Shown: piece after piece, positions 1-8,750 of the stretch
Numbering within the stretch: the stretch's first letter is position 1
How the letters are laid out: each line of letters starts with the position of its first letter
Assembly (NCBI GenBank): GCA_035573855.1
Contig: DATLZU010000057.1
Location: 1-64,000 of the forward strand
From: DATLZU01 sp035573855
GTDB taxonomy: Bacteria; Nitrospirota; Nitrospiria; Nitrospirales; Nitrospiraceae
Length of the DNA: 64,000 nt
Direction of reading: 5' to 3'
Notes under the pieces: model-generated
The model's input: the letters and a program-made list of their open reading frames with translations, nothing else
Databases searched by the model: none
What the model was told of the DNA's origin: nothing
Made by a program: the position numbers and the translations under genes

Positions 1-36
1 GCTCTTGCCACTGACATCCAATCCGACGTACACCAT
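1..36 (-). mobile_element. IS110-family transposase, N-terminal fragment at window edge
   Basis: Reading leftward from an ATG at 36, the first twelve codons give MVYVGLDVSGKS, the typical start of an IS110 DEDD transposase, where the Asp in the GLDVS stretch is the first catalytic acid. A good ribosome site (AAAGGGG) lies about 7 bases upstream. The rest of the gene is outside the window. The 173 bases between this start and the hyfG-like stop contain no gene. They sit where a small (HyfI/NuoB-like) subunit gene might follow in a Hyf operon, so the element may have landed there. Only 12 residues are visible, so the family call is tentative. Confidence 0.55.
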
Positions 37-209
37 ACGCTGCCCCTTTCATTGGTGGTGATCGCTCACCGCAGACAGTCGGGCCTTCGTGCCTCGCCTG
101 TCAACCAATTGAAAGGGGGCCCTATTCATAGAATCTCCTGGATTCGCGACCAGCCAGCAGCGTAGGGCCGGCAACCTCAGGCTGCTCTCTGCCAGCTACC
201 CGCTCTTCC

Positions 210-1802
210 TCATAAGTCATTCCCCGCATACGACAAATTGAAGCTTTTGTTGATCAGCGGAAAATCCGGGATGATATTGCCTAAGACCGCCCATTGGATT
301 GCCGGCCAGTTCACGAACGAGGGATCACGCACCTTGCATCGGTGAATCCGCCCGCCTGTGCCGGCCATGACCATGTAGAGAATTTCACCTCGCCAGCCTT
401 CAACCGCGGACAACGCCCATTCTCCCGCTCCCGGTGTTCGGCTCGGCGTCGCTGTCACCAACCCGGACGGGATTCGCCGGCGGATCTCCCGAATGAGTCT
501 CATTGATTCATGTATCTCGTCCATCCGGACGCGCATCCGAGCGCGGACATCCCCATATCGATAGAGCGCTACCTTTGGCTGAAGCTCTGTGTAAGCCGCG
601 AACGGACGATCGCGCCGGATGTCCCGATCGATGCCCGAGGCCCGGCCCACAACCCCCACCACGGCATGGTCCCAGGCAATCTGTTCAGTCAGCACACCCG
701 TCGTCTCCAACCGGTCCGTCAGCGAGGCATTGGCGAATAGGATCCGTTCAAGCTCGGCGAAATCGGGCTCGATGGCGTCCAGTTCCGCCACCACATCCTC
801 AAGTTGCCGCTCGCTCAGATCGAGGCCGACGCCGCCCGGACAGATCACGCCGCGCAGAAATCGCGACCCGGCCAACCGATCGTTGAGCTGCAGGATCCGC
901 TCCTTCATCCGGCCGCAATGCGCGTGGGCCAGCGCATAGGCGGTATCGTTACAGATCGCGCCGACGTCGCCCAGATGATTGTGGATGCGCTCCAGCTCGA
1001 GGAAGAGACTGCGGAGATAGCGAGCGCGGGGCGGCACCTCGATCCCCAGCAGCGTTTCGGCCGCCTGGCAGTAGGCGAGACCGTGGCCGACGGTCGTGTC
1101 CCCGGACACCCGTTCCGCCAGCGAGACGGCGTCCGTCAGGGTCATCTGTTCGAACAGCTTCTCGACCCCGCGATGCTTCCAGAAGTGGCGTACTTCAAGC
1201 TGCATAATGGGCTCCCCGGCGACGGAGAATCGGAAGTGGCCCGGCTCGATGATCCCCGCATGGATCGGACCGACCGGGACCTCGAACACGCCTTCGCCCT
1301 CGATGTGACGGAAGGCATACTGCCCCTGGGCCCGGGCGAGCACGGTGTCCCATCGGAAATCCTTCTTGAGCGGGTGCGTCCCCTTCGGCCAGTGTTCGTG
1401 GCGCACCAGCCGGCGCATGTCCGGATGTCCGACGGGAATCAGGCCGAACATGTCGCGGATCTCGCGCTCGTACCACTTGGCCGCGTGGACGGACGGCGTG
1501 ATGGAGCGGAACTGGCGGGAATTGCCCAACAGCTCGGTCGCGAGCACCACCCAATCGCGCCGTTCCTCGAGCGTGAAGAGGTACAACAGCTCATAGCGCG
1601 CTTCGCGGGGTCGGTGGTCCACCGCCCAGAGGAGCGACAAACTGCCGCGGAGGTCCGGCTTGGTGTGCAGGTAGTGCGCGACCAACGGCACCTGATCGAC
1701 TTGGAGGCGAACGAGCGGCTTGCCGTGAACCTCGCCGGTTCCCACCACCGCGCTCGGAAACGCTTGTTGCAACAACGCGACCGCCGCCTTTGCGTCCGCC
1801 AT
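210..1802 (-). CDS. hyfG: Hyf/NuoCD-like large subunit lacking NiFe ligands
   Basis: This 530-residue protein fuses a NuoC-like N-terminal domain (about residues 1-160, with WYEREIRDMFGL and HPLKKDF) to a NuoD/hydrogenase large-subunit domain. In true Hyf/Hyc large subunits two CxxC pairs bind the NiFe centre. Here the first pair is replaced by RVSGDTTVGH, and the C-terminal pair by SFNLSYAGND, so no nickel ligand remains. The protein ends immediately after that motif. It is the last gene of the minus-strand hyfB-C-E-F-F-G run. I infer a membrane-bound oxidoreductase related to complex I and to energy-converting hydrogenase-related (Ehr) complexes, not a hydrogenase. The electron donor is unknown. 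Confidence 0.85.
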   Translation of the reverse strand: MADAKAAVALLQQAFPSAVVGTGEVHGKPLVRLQVDQVPLVAHYLHTKPDLRGSLSLLWAVDHRPREARYELLYLFTLEERRDWVVLATELLGNSRQFRSITPSVHAAKWYEREIRDMFGLIPVGHPDMRRLVRHEHWPKGTHPLKKDFRWDTVLARAQGQYAFRHIEGEGVFEVPVGPIHAGIIEPGHFRFSVAGEPIMQLEVRHFWKHRGVEKLFEQMTLTDAVSLAERVSGDTTVGHGLAYCQAAETLLGIEVPPRARYLRSLFLELERIHNHLGDVGAICNDTAYALAHAHCGRMKERILQLNDRLAGSRFLRGVICPGGVGLDLSERQLEDVVAELDAIEPDFAELERILFANASLTDRLETTGVLTEQIAWDHAVVGVVGRASGIDRDIRRDRPFAAYTELQPKVALYRYGDVRARMRVRMDEIHESMRLIREIRRRIPSGLVTATPSRTPGAGEWALSAVEGWRGEILYMVMAGTGGRIHRCKVRDPSFVNWPAIQWAVLGNIIPDFPLINKSFNLSYAGNDL

Positions 1803-1806
1803 CTTC

Positions 1807-3354
1807 TTATTCCTTCAGCAACACGGAGACCGCTCGATCCACCAACCCTTTGATCGGATCCGGCATCGTCATCCCAAGCCCGACCAGCGCCGCGATCGTC
1901 ACAATCAGCGGCACGTGTCCGATCTCCCATCCTTCGCCGCGCCTGACGCCGTCCGGGGGAGTCCCCCAGACCATCACGACCACGCGAGACATGAATCCTG
2001 CGAACAGGGCGACGGCGAACACCAGGAAGAGCGTCACGATCACAAGACTGCGCACATCATCGGCAATGGTAACGGTTAGGAACCTTCCGAGGTGGAGCGT
2101 ATCGGAGGCAAAACGTTGATTCGCCAGCGCCGACACGACCATGATCTCGCTGATGAACATCGAGAAGGGGGGCATGCCGACCAGCGCCAAGCCCGCGACC
2201 AGCATGGCCGCCGCCGTCAGCGGCTGAACGGTCGCCAGTCCTCGCACCTGGTCGATCTCGCGGGCGGCGTACCGGCGATGTACGTTGCCGGCCGAGAAAA
2301 ACGCCAGCGACTTGGCCAACGCGTGGTTGAGGAGGTGAAAGAGGCCGCCGAACGTGCCGGCCGGGCCGCCCACCCCGAATCCCGCCATCGCTACGCCCAT
2401 GTGCTCGACGCTCGAGTACGCGAACAGGCGCTTGTAGTCCCGCTGGACCAACATGAAGAGCGCGGCCACGACGAACGAGAGCAAACCGAAGACCATCAGC
2501 AAGTTGCCCGTGAACCCTGCCGGCAGCGCATGGTCCATGACAGCCTTGCTGCGGAGGACGGCGTACACCGCGACGGTCTCCAAGACGCCGGCCAGCATCG
2601 CCGTGACCGGCGCGGGCGCTTCGCTGTACGCCTCAGGAACCCAAGTATGCATGGGCACGAGGCCGATCTTGGTGCCGTACCCGACGAGGATAAAGATGAA
2701 CGCGAGCTTGAGCACATGCGGATCCAGTTGGTCGGCCACCTCTTGAAGCATGGTGACGTTCAGCGCCGCGCTGACGTCCCCTAAGACCCGCACCGACGAG
2801 TAATAGGTCAACACGGTCCCGAACAACGCTAGCGCGATCCCGACCGAACAGAGGATCAGATATTTCCAGCCGGCCTCGAGCGATTCACGCGTTCGGAAGA
2901 ACGCGATGAGAAAGGTCGTCGCCAGCGTGGTCCCTTCGACGGCAACCCAGAGCACGCCCAGGTTGTTCGCCGCCGTCGCGACGATCATCGCGAAGAGAAA
3001 CAGATGAAACAGGAAAAAGAACCGACTGAGCCGCCGCGGCGAGACCGCGCCCTGCGCGACGTACTCGTCGAGGTAGGACCACGTATAGAGCGAACAGGTG
3101 AGACCGATGCCCACAATGATCAACAGGATGAAGGCGGACAGCGCATCGAGAGAGACGAGTCCCTGCAACGCCGTGAAGGGTCCCCGCACCACGATGTGTT
3201 GAACCACGGCCGTCTCGGCAATGCCCAGCGCGCTCATGGTGGCCAGGTTCAGCCCGTGCAGCACCTGAGCGCGCCTGGTGAGCAAACTCAGACCAGCCGC
3301 CAGCAGCGGCGCCCCGAGAAGGACCACAACCGGAGCCGCACCCGTCCCCATCAC
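1807..3354 (-). CDS. hyfF: Antiporter-like membrane subunit HyfF-type (copy 2)
   Basis: A 515-residue polytopic membrane protein of the NuoL/M/N and Mrp antiporter family. Family hallmarks are visible: a conserved Glu in AVEGTTLATTF, Lys in the LVPMHTWVPEAYSEAPAPV segment, the RDYKRLFAYSSVEHMG block and the histidine-rich LLNHALAKSLAFF helix. The start overlaps the previous stop by 4 bases (ATGA), which points to translational coupling with the paralogue at 3351-4826. It probably forms one proton channel of the membrane arm. The operon carries two HyfF-type genes in tandem plus HyfB, giving three antiporter-like subunits. Confidence 0.88.
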   Translation of the reverse strand: MMGTGAAPVVVLLGAPLLAAGLSLLTRRAQVLHGLNLATMSALGIAETAVVQHIVVRGPFTALQGLVSLDALSAFILLIIVGIGLTCSLYTWSYLDEYVAQGAVSPRRLSRFFFLFHLFLFAMIVATAANNLGVLWVAVEGTTLATTFLIAFFRTRESLEAGWKYLILCSVGIALALFGTVLTYYSSVRVLGDVSAALNVTMLQEVADQLDPHVLKLAFIFILVGYGTKIGLVPMHTWVPEAYSEAPAPVTAMLAGVLETVAVYAVLRSKAVMDHALPAGFTGNLLMVFGLLSFVVAALFMLVQRDYKRLFAYSSVEHMGVAMAGFGVGGPAGTFGGLFHLLNHALAKSLAFFSAGNVHRRYAAREIDQVRGLATVQPLTAAAMLVAGLALVGMPPFSMFISEIMVVSALANQRFASDTLHLGRFLTVTIADDVRSLVIVTLFLVFAVALFAGFMSRVVVMVWGTPPDGVRRGEGWEIGHVPLIVTIAALVGLGMTMPDPIKGLVDRAVSVLLKE

Positions 3355-4826
3355 GGTGCCTCCACAGTCAGGATTGACACGACCGCCCGGAGCAGGGTTT
3401 CAAGCCCCGGCGGCACGTGCAGGCCGATCGTGCCTAGCAGCGCCGCATTGATTCCCACGGCGGCGCCGGTGAACAGGCGGCACCGAGGCCCTACCGCACG
3501 ACCCGCGTCTCCCGGCGAGCCCAGCGTCATGCGGAACACCTGATACAGCAAGGTCGCAAACGCCAGCGCAAGCAGCCCCAGAAACGCGGCGGCCAGCTCC
3601 GGCCTCGCCATGTACGCCCCGGCCGCGATCAAGACTTCGCTCGCGAACAGTCCGAACGGCGGCAGGCCGGCCAGCGCGACACCGGCGACCAGCATCGCGC
3701 CGCCCGCAAGGGGCATCTGACCGAGGAGCCCCGTCACCCGGTCGAGCAACTTGTGATCGTGCCGGAGGAAGACCAGCCCTGCGCCGTAGAAGGCCGTAGA
3801 CTTCGCCAGCGCATGATTCAGCAGATGCCAGGCCCCCGCAAAGGTTCCGGCTCCACCGACGCCGAAGCCCAGCAAGGCGATCCCGATGTGTTCGATGCTG
3901 GAATAGGCGAACAGTCGCTTGTAGTCGCGCTGCACGAGGAAGAACGCCGCCGCGATGGTCAGCGAGAGCAAGCCCAGTCCGACCAGGAGTCTGCCGCTGA
4001 ACGCCGGTCCCACCGCCCGGTCCGTCACCGCCTTGAACCGCAGGATGGCGTAGACCGCCAGCGTCAGCATGTTCGCCGACAACATGGCGCTCACCGGCGT
4101 CGGCGCTTCGGCGTGCGCGTCCGGCAGCCAGGTATGCATCGGTGCCACGCCGGCCTTCGTCCCGTAGCCGATCACGGCGAAGATGAACGCCACCTTGATG
4201 GCGGTCGGATCCAGCCCTTCCGCCACCCGATACAATTGGAGCCAGCGCAGCGCTTCACTCGACACCCCCAGCAGATGTTCGGAGGAATAGTAGACGAGGA
4301 TGGTCCCGAACAGGGCCAGCGCAATGCCCACCGAGCTGAGAATCACGTATTTCCAGCCGGCCTCCAAGGCGACCTTGCTGCGCTCGAATCCGATCAGCAG
4401 CGCGGCGGAGAGCGTCGATCCTTCCACCGCAATCCACATGAGCGCGATGTTTTCCTGATTGACCGCCACGAGCATGGCGGCGAGGTACAGATCGAACAGA
4501 CAGAAGAACCGCTGGTAGCGCCTTGCGGACAGATGGCCGCGGTCCATCTCCTCGCCCATGTAGCCGACCGCGTACAAGGTCCCGGTGCTCCCCACCACGC
4601 CGATGATCAGATCAAGCCAGGCGCTCAGCGCGTCGGCCTGCAAGAAGATGCCCGCCGACACGCCCCCGCCGGAGACGACGCGCCCCGCCACCAGCACGGC
4701 CGACGCCGGGAGCGCGCCGGCCTGCGCGCACTGCAGCGCGTCCACGACGCGCCGGTCTCTCGCGAGCAGGCTCGCGACACCGGCGACGAGAGGCGCCGCG
4801 ACCAAGAGGACAAGCGGCCAAGCCAT
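3351..4826 (-). CDS. hyfF: Antiporter-like membrane subunit HyfF-type (copy 1)
   Basis: This 491-residue membrane protein is a paralogue of the next gene downstream. Matching motifs are WIAVEGSTLSAALL, GVAPMHTWLPDAHAEAPTPV, RDYKRLFAYSSIEHIG and HLLNHALAKSTAFY. About 13-14 hydrophobic helices are evident. The conserved Glu and Lys residues of proton-pumping antiporter modules are kept, so it is likely active in ion translocation. It follows hyfE with a 3-base gap and overlaps copy 2 by 4 bases. The two copies have diverged mainly at their ends, so this is an old tandem duplication, not a recent one. Confidence 0.88.
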   Translation of the reverse strand: MAWPLVLLVAAPLVAGVASLLARDRRVVDALQCAQAGALPASAVLVAGRVVSGGGVSAGIFLQADALSAWLDLIIGVVGSTGTLYAVGYMGEEMDRGHLSARRYQRFFCLFDLYLAAMLVAVNQENIALMWIAVEGSTLSAALLIGFERSKVALEAGWKYVILSSVGIALALFGTILVYYSSEHLLGVSSEALRWLQLYRVAEGLDPTAIKVAFIFAVIGYGTKAGVAPMHTWLPDAHAEAPTPVSAMLSANMLTLAVYAILRFKAVTDRAVGPAFSGRLLVGLGLLSLTIAAAFFLVQRDYKRLFAYSSIEHIGIALLGFGVGGAGTFAGAWHLLNHALAKSTAFYGAGLVFLRHDHKLLDRVTGLLGQMPLAGGAMLVAGVALAGLPPFGLFASEVLIAAGAYMARPELAAAFLGLLALAFATLLYQVFRMTLGSPGDAGRAVGPRCRLFTGAAVGINAALLGTIGLHVPPGLETLLRAVVSILTVEAP

Positions 4827-4829
4827 GCC

Positions 4830-5501
4830 TCACGGCTCCTTCAAAATCGTGAACTTGCTCGTATCCACCGTGTCGAAGGCGTCCTGCAACCGATGGGTAT
4901 AGATCCCGATGATCAAGGCGCCGACCAGCACGTCGAAGAACACGCCCAACTCCACGATCAGCGGCATGCCGTAGGCGGCCGCCGTGGCACCCAGGAACAG
5001 GCCGTTTTCCATGACCAGGAAGCCGATCACCTGCGTGACGGCCTTCTTGCGGGCGATCATCGTGAAGAAGCCGATCAGCACGATCGCCAACGCGATGGCC
5101 AGCGAATCCCGGGTCAGCAGGAATCCCAACGGGATGATGGGCTGGGAGATGGAGAAGGCCAGCATCACCAACCCGCCGCAGATCAGCAATCCGGCCGGGA
5201 TGTTCACGTTCATGATCAGTTCGCGCGTCACGTTCAACCGCTCGATGACTTGTTTGAGGATGCGCGGGATCACGATGATCTTGATGACGACGGTGAGGGC
5301 GGCCGCGACATAGATGTGGTGGATGCCGGTGAGAAACGCCACCGCGGTCGCGGTCAGCGCCAAAAACCCCGACTGCAGGGCGAACAAGTCCACGCAGGCC
5401 GACAGCCTCCGTTGGGCCACGATGCCGAAACAGGTCAGCAGGAGCAGCGCGGAGCAGAGATCCACCAATTGCGAACCGATCTCGGGAGAAACGAGTGACA
5501 C
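4830..5501 (-). CDS. hyfE: HyfE-like membrane subunit
   Basis: A 223-residue hydrophobic protein matching the HyfE/NuoK-like family. The C-terminal part has the conserved IARKKAVTQVIGFLVMENGLF segment, in which the Glu lies within a membrane helix as in NuoK. The start is GTG at 5501, one base after the hyfC stop region. In Hyf-type complexes this subunit sits between the HyfC quinone/proton channel subunit and the antiporter-like subunits. Its place in the gene order (C-E-F-F-G) agrees with that. Confidence 0.85.
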   Translation of the reverse strand: MSLVSPEIGSQLVDLCSALLLLTCFGIVAQRRLSACVDLFALQSGFLALTATAVAFLTGIHHIYVAAALTVVIKIIVIPRILKQVIERLNVTRELIMNVNIPAGLLICGGLVMLAFSISQPIIPLGFLLTRDSLAIALAIVLIGFFTMIARKKAVTQVIGFLVMENGLFLGATAAAYGMPLIVELGVFFDVLVGALIIGIYTHRLQDAFDTVDTSKFTILKEP

Positions 5502-5502
5502 G

Positions 5503-6453
5503 CTACCCTCGCAGGACGTAGAAGAAGATCATGCCCAGAAGCGCCAGGATGAACGCGACCCCCAGAAATTCCGTCACGCGAAACAGCCGGAGCTTGGCGA
5601 ACATGGATTCGAGGACGCCGATCGCCACAGCCAACCCCGAGACCTTCGCCAGATAGACCAGGAGGCCGAGCGCGAGCGCGGCCGGTTCCATGCTGGTGGC
5701 GATCCCCCAAGGGGCAAACACGTTCACGATCACCGTGAGGAACACCAGTAACTTGAGCCCGGCCGCCCACTCCACGAGCGCCAGGTACCGGCCTGAATAT
5801 TCCAGGATCATGGCTTCATGGATCATCGTCAGTTCCAGGTGCGTCGCCGGATTGTCCACCGGCACCCGGCCGGTTTCGGCGATGGCCACGATGAACAGCG
5901 CCGCCAGCGCCATCAGGTGCGGCGAGGGATCGGTCACGATTCCTTCCAGCAAGGCGGTCTTGTGCACGATGGTGGAGAGATTCGTGGACCCGGCGGTCAG
6001 CGCGATGGCGAAGATGGACATGATCATGGCCGGCTCGGTCAGCGAGGCCACGATCGCTTCCCGGCTGCTTCCCATTCCGCCGAAGGCGGAGCCGGCGTCG
6101 AGGCCGGCCAGGATGAGAAAGAAGGTCCCCAGCGCTAACAGATACACAAGCGCAATGATGTTCCCCGCGAAGCTCAGCGGGATTCTGGAGGTAAAGACCG
6201 GGACCAGGAGACCAGCCGCCAGCGTCGAGGCGAAGACGAGGTATGGTGTCGCGGTAAAGATCCACGACGTCGCGGTGGATACAACCGGCTGCTTGCGAAA
6301 GAGCTTGGCAAGGTCGGCATAGGGCTGGAACACGCTCGCCCCCCGGCGCAGTTGCAGGCGCGCCTTCACCTTGCGGATGAGTCCCACGATGAACGGGGAA
6401 ACGATCAGGAGGACGATCGTTTGGGCAACAACCAGAACAGCGGCTTGCAGCAT
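5503..6453 (-). CDS. hyfC: HyfC/NuoH-like membrane subunit
   Basis: A NuoH-family protein of 316 residues from the ATG at 6453, about the usual length for HyfC. Motifs include GASVFQPYADLAKLFRK near residue 40, and ETGRVPVDNPATHLELTMIHE in the middle, the conserved acidic loop that in NuoH faces the quinone cavity. A longer frame with TTG at 6516 would add a (DRP)n repeat encoded by a 9-bp tandem repeat, so I reject that start. No clear ribosome site precedes the ATG. This subunit should anchor the peripheral arm (large subunit at 210-1802) to the membrane. Confidence 0.85.
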   Translation of the reverse strand: MLQAAVLVVAQTIVLLIVSPFIVGLIRKVKARLQLRRGASVFQPYADLAKLFRKQPVVSTATSWIFTATPYLVFASTLAAGLLVPVFTSRIPLSFAGNIIALVYLLALGTFFLILAGLDAGSAFGGMGSSREAIVASLTEPAMIMSIFAIALTAGSTNLSTIVHKTALLEGIVTDPSPHLMALAALFIVAIAETGRVPVDNPATHLELTMIHEAMILEYSGRYLALVEWAAGLKLLVFLTVIVNVFAPWGIATSMEPAALALGLLVYLAKVSGLAVAIGVLESMFAKLRLFRVTEFLGVAFILALLGMIFFYVLRG

Positions 6454-6460
6454 GTGAGTT

Positions 6461-6546
6461 GGTCTATCTGGTCTATCTGGTCTATCTGGTCTGTCTGGTT
6501 TGTTTCGTTGAACCAAACAAACCAGACAAACGAGATAAACCGCACG
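6461..6546. repeat. 9-bp tandem repeat with inverted counterpart
   Basis: On the plus strand GGTCTATCT occurs three times, followed by the variants GGTCTGTCT and GGTTTGTTT. After a 5-base loop the same unit returns in inverted form (AACCAAACA, AACCAGACA, AACGAGATA). The whole tract can fold into a long imperfect hairpin between hyfB and hyfC, immediately upstream of the hyfC start. It may be a processing or attenuation site within the operon, or simply slipped-strand repeat DNA. Confidence 0.8.
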
Positions 6547-6555
6547 AACGTTCTT

Positions 6556-8580
6556 CTAAACCGCCAAGAGCAACAGCACCACCAAGGTCACAAAGATATA
6601 GGTCAGGTAGAGATGGAGACTCCCGGCCTGGATGACCCGCAGACGGTCGGCACATCTCGAGAACAACGCCACGATCGGGTCATAGAGATATTTCTGGAAG
6701 ACCGGCTCGATATGGAACTCGAACCGGCGCCGCTTGGCGAAATAGCGGGACTCTTCGAGCATCTCCGTCTCCAATTTCACCGTGGGTCGATAGATCGCGC
6801 TGAACACCCGCTTGATCGGCTGGACGAACCCGGTTGCGGTGTATTCCATGCGGGGCGTCAGGTTGATCCCGCATCCCCAGGTCCTGGAATAGCGTTTCTG
6901 CGTCAGACCGCCGAACGCCGCGACCAAGGCGAGCCCCAGGAGCGACAAGACGATCAAGCCGAGAGCGAGCGCCGGAGGAGAGAGACTAGAAAACTCCACG
7001 TTCACGGGCGCCAGGGCCCAGCCGTCGAGCGTCACCACTTTGCCGCTGATCGCCGTTCCCACGAACGGGGCGACGACCCGGTCCAGCAGCAGGACCACAA
7101 CCATCGCCCCGATCCCCAGCAGCACGCAGACCGCAGCTAGCGCACCCATGCCGAGGCGCATGGAGACCGGCACCTCTTGCGCGCGCCGCGCCTGGGGGCT
7201 CCGGGGCAGCGCGAGAAACGCGATGCCGAACGCCTTCGCAAAGCAAGCGAGCGCCAACACCCCCGTGAGCGCCAACATCGCCGCGGCGAGCGGCAGCACC
7301 AGTTTCAGCAGCACGGTCGGAATCTGAAAACTGAGAAACAGGCTTTGGAACACGAGCCACTCGCTGACGAACCCGTTCGTGGGAGGCAGCGCCGAAATGG
7401 AGACCGCTCCGATCAGAAAACAGAGCCCCGTCCAGGGCATGCGACGGAGCAAGCCTCCGTAGTCTTCCAAGTTGCGCGTATGGGTCGCGTAGAGCAACGC
7501 GCCGGCGCCCAGAAACAAGAGTGCCTTGAAGATCGCATGATTGACGGTATGGTAGAGCCCGGCCAGCACACCCAGGGCAGCCAACTCCTTGAGCCCATAT
7601 GTCTGAAAGATCATGCCCGCTCCGATCCCCAGCAGGATGATCCCGATGTTCTCGACGCTGTGATAGGCCAGCAGACTTTTGAGATCATGCTCCATCAACG
7701 CGTACATGACGCCCAACAGCGCCGACACCGCACCGATGACGAGCACCGCGAACCCCCACCACCACGGGAATTGTCCGCCGAGAAAATCGAACCAGACGCG
7801 AATCAGCGCGTAGATCGCCGTCTTGATCATGACCCCGGACATCAGCGCCGAGACATGCGAGGGCGCGGCCGGGTGGGCGTACGGGAGCCAGACATGGAGC
7901 GGCACGATGCCGGCTTTGGCGCCGAAACCGATCAGCGCCGTCGCAAACGCGAGGGTTTTCATCCCGTCCGGCAAAGACGTCTCCACACGCCGGAACGCGT
8001 CGAACGAGAACGACCCGGCCTGCTGGAAGAAAATCAGAAACGCCAGCAGGATGAAGGCGGTGCCGACATGCGCCATGATCAGGTAGAACAAGCCCGCGTA
8101 GCGCACATCCGCCTTCTCATGCTCCGTCACCACCAGGAAGTAGGAGAGCAGCGACATCAGCTCCCAGACGATGAGGAACAAAAAGCCGTTATCGGCCAGC
8201 ACCACCAGCGTCATCGAGGCCAAGAAGGCGTTGTAGAGCGCGCCAAGCGCTTTCCCGGAGGCACCGCCCCGGATGTGCGGGACGTAGCCGATCGCGTAGA
8301 TCGAGACGGCGAGCGCGACGAGCGAGATGGTGAGCAGGAAGAACGAGGCAAGGGGATCGAGCCTGATCGCAAAGGTGAGCAGCGGCAGGGACGACTCGAT
8401 CGCGGCGGCAAGCGGTTTTGTGGAGAGCAGTCCCCAGATTCCGAGCCCAACCCCGATTCCGGCGGCAGCGGCGGCGAACAGGTGGGCGGCAAGGGCTTGC
8501 GCCTGCGGACGGCGCACGCACAGGGGTGACAGGATCCCGAGCGCATAGCACCCGAGCACGAACCACAAGAAATTCAGCAT
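6556..8580 (-). CDS. hyfB: HyfB/NuoL-like antiporter subunit
   Basis: The first gene of the operon encodes a 674-residue polytopic protein of the NuoL/HyfB type. Visible hallmarks are VWELMSLLSYFLVV (membrane Glu), AGIVPLHVWLPYAHPAAPSHVSALMSG, the EHDLKSLLAYHSVENIG block and YHTVNHAIFKALLFLGAG. The C-terminal extension (AFGGLTQKRYSRTWGCG and RYFAKRRRFEFHIEP) is characteristic of HyfB/HycC. A missing C-terminal lateral helix distinguishes it from true NuoL. It likely forms the distal proton channel. No Shine-Dalgarno site is obvious before the ATG at 8580. The promoter was not identified. Confidence 0.88.
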   Translation of the reverse strand: MLNFLWFVLGCYALGILSPLCVRRPQAQALAAHLFAAAAAGIGVGLGIWGLLSTKPLAAAIESSLPLLTFAIRLDPLASFFLLTISLVALAVSIYAIGYVPHIRGGASGKALGALYNAFLASMTLVVLADNGFLFLIVWELMSLLSYFLVVTEHEKADVRYAGLFYLIMAHVGTAFILLAFLIFFQQAGSFSFDAFRRVETSLPDGMKTLAFATALIGFGAKAGIVPLHVWLPYAHPAAPSHVSALMSGVMIKTAIYALIRVWFDFLGGQFPWWWGFAVLVIGAVSALLGVMYALMEHDLKSLLAYHSVENIGIILLGIGAGMIFQTYGLKELAALGVLAGLYHTVNHAIFKALLFLGAGALLYATHTRNLEDYGGLLRRMPWTGLCFLIGAVSISALPPTNGFVSEWLVFQSLFLSFQIPTVLLKLVLPLAAAMLALTGVLALACFAKAFGIAFLALPRSPQARRAQEVPVSMRLGMGALAAVCVLLGIGAMVVVLLLDRVVAPFVGTAISGKVVTLDGWALAPVNVEFSSLSPPALALGLIVLSLLGLALVAAFGGLTQKRYSRTWGCGINLTPRMEYTATGFVQPIKRVFSAIYRPTVKLETEMLEESRYFAKRRRFEFHIEPVFQKYLYDPIVALFSRCADRLRVIQAGSLHLYLTYIFVTLVVLLLLAV

Positions 8581-8750
8581 GGGGTTGGAAAGTGTCCTAT
8601 CGGTTTGGCCGAATCGGGATCGGTGTGAACGGATGAATGCTCATGAGAAGTACATCTGCCATTTCCGGGGCGCACAGAGGAAGCCTGCGACGGTCTTCGG
8701 GCAAAAGGAACCGATCGCTGCCGCTCCCGACGATGACCGGGCTGGCCGGA

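Noticed and set aside
3753..5498. Long plus-strand frame of 581 codons opposite the hyf genes
   Set aside because: It is His/Arg/Gln-rich with no domain and lies exactly antisense to well-supported membrane protein genes; it is a GC-bias shadow frame. The same applies to long frames at 7177-8529, 25795-27219, 59463-60947 and 61680-63731.
210..8580. Hydrogenase-4 or formate hydrogenlyase
   Set aside because: The large subunit has none of the four NiFe-binding cysteines, and no formate dehydrogenase or hydrogenase maturation gene is in the window.
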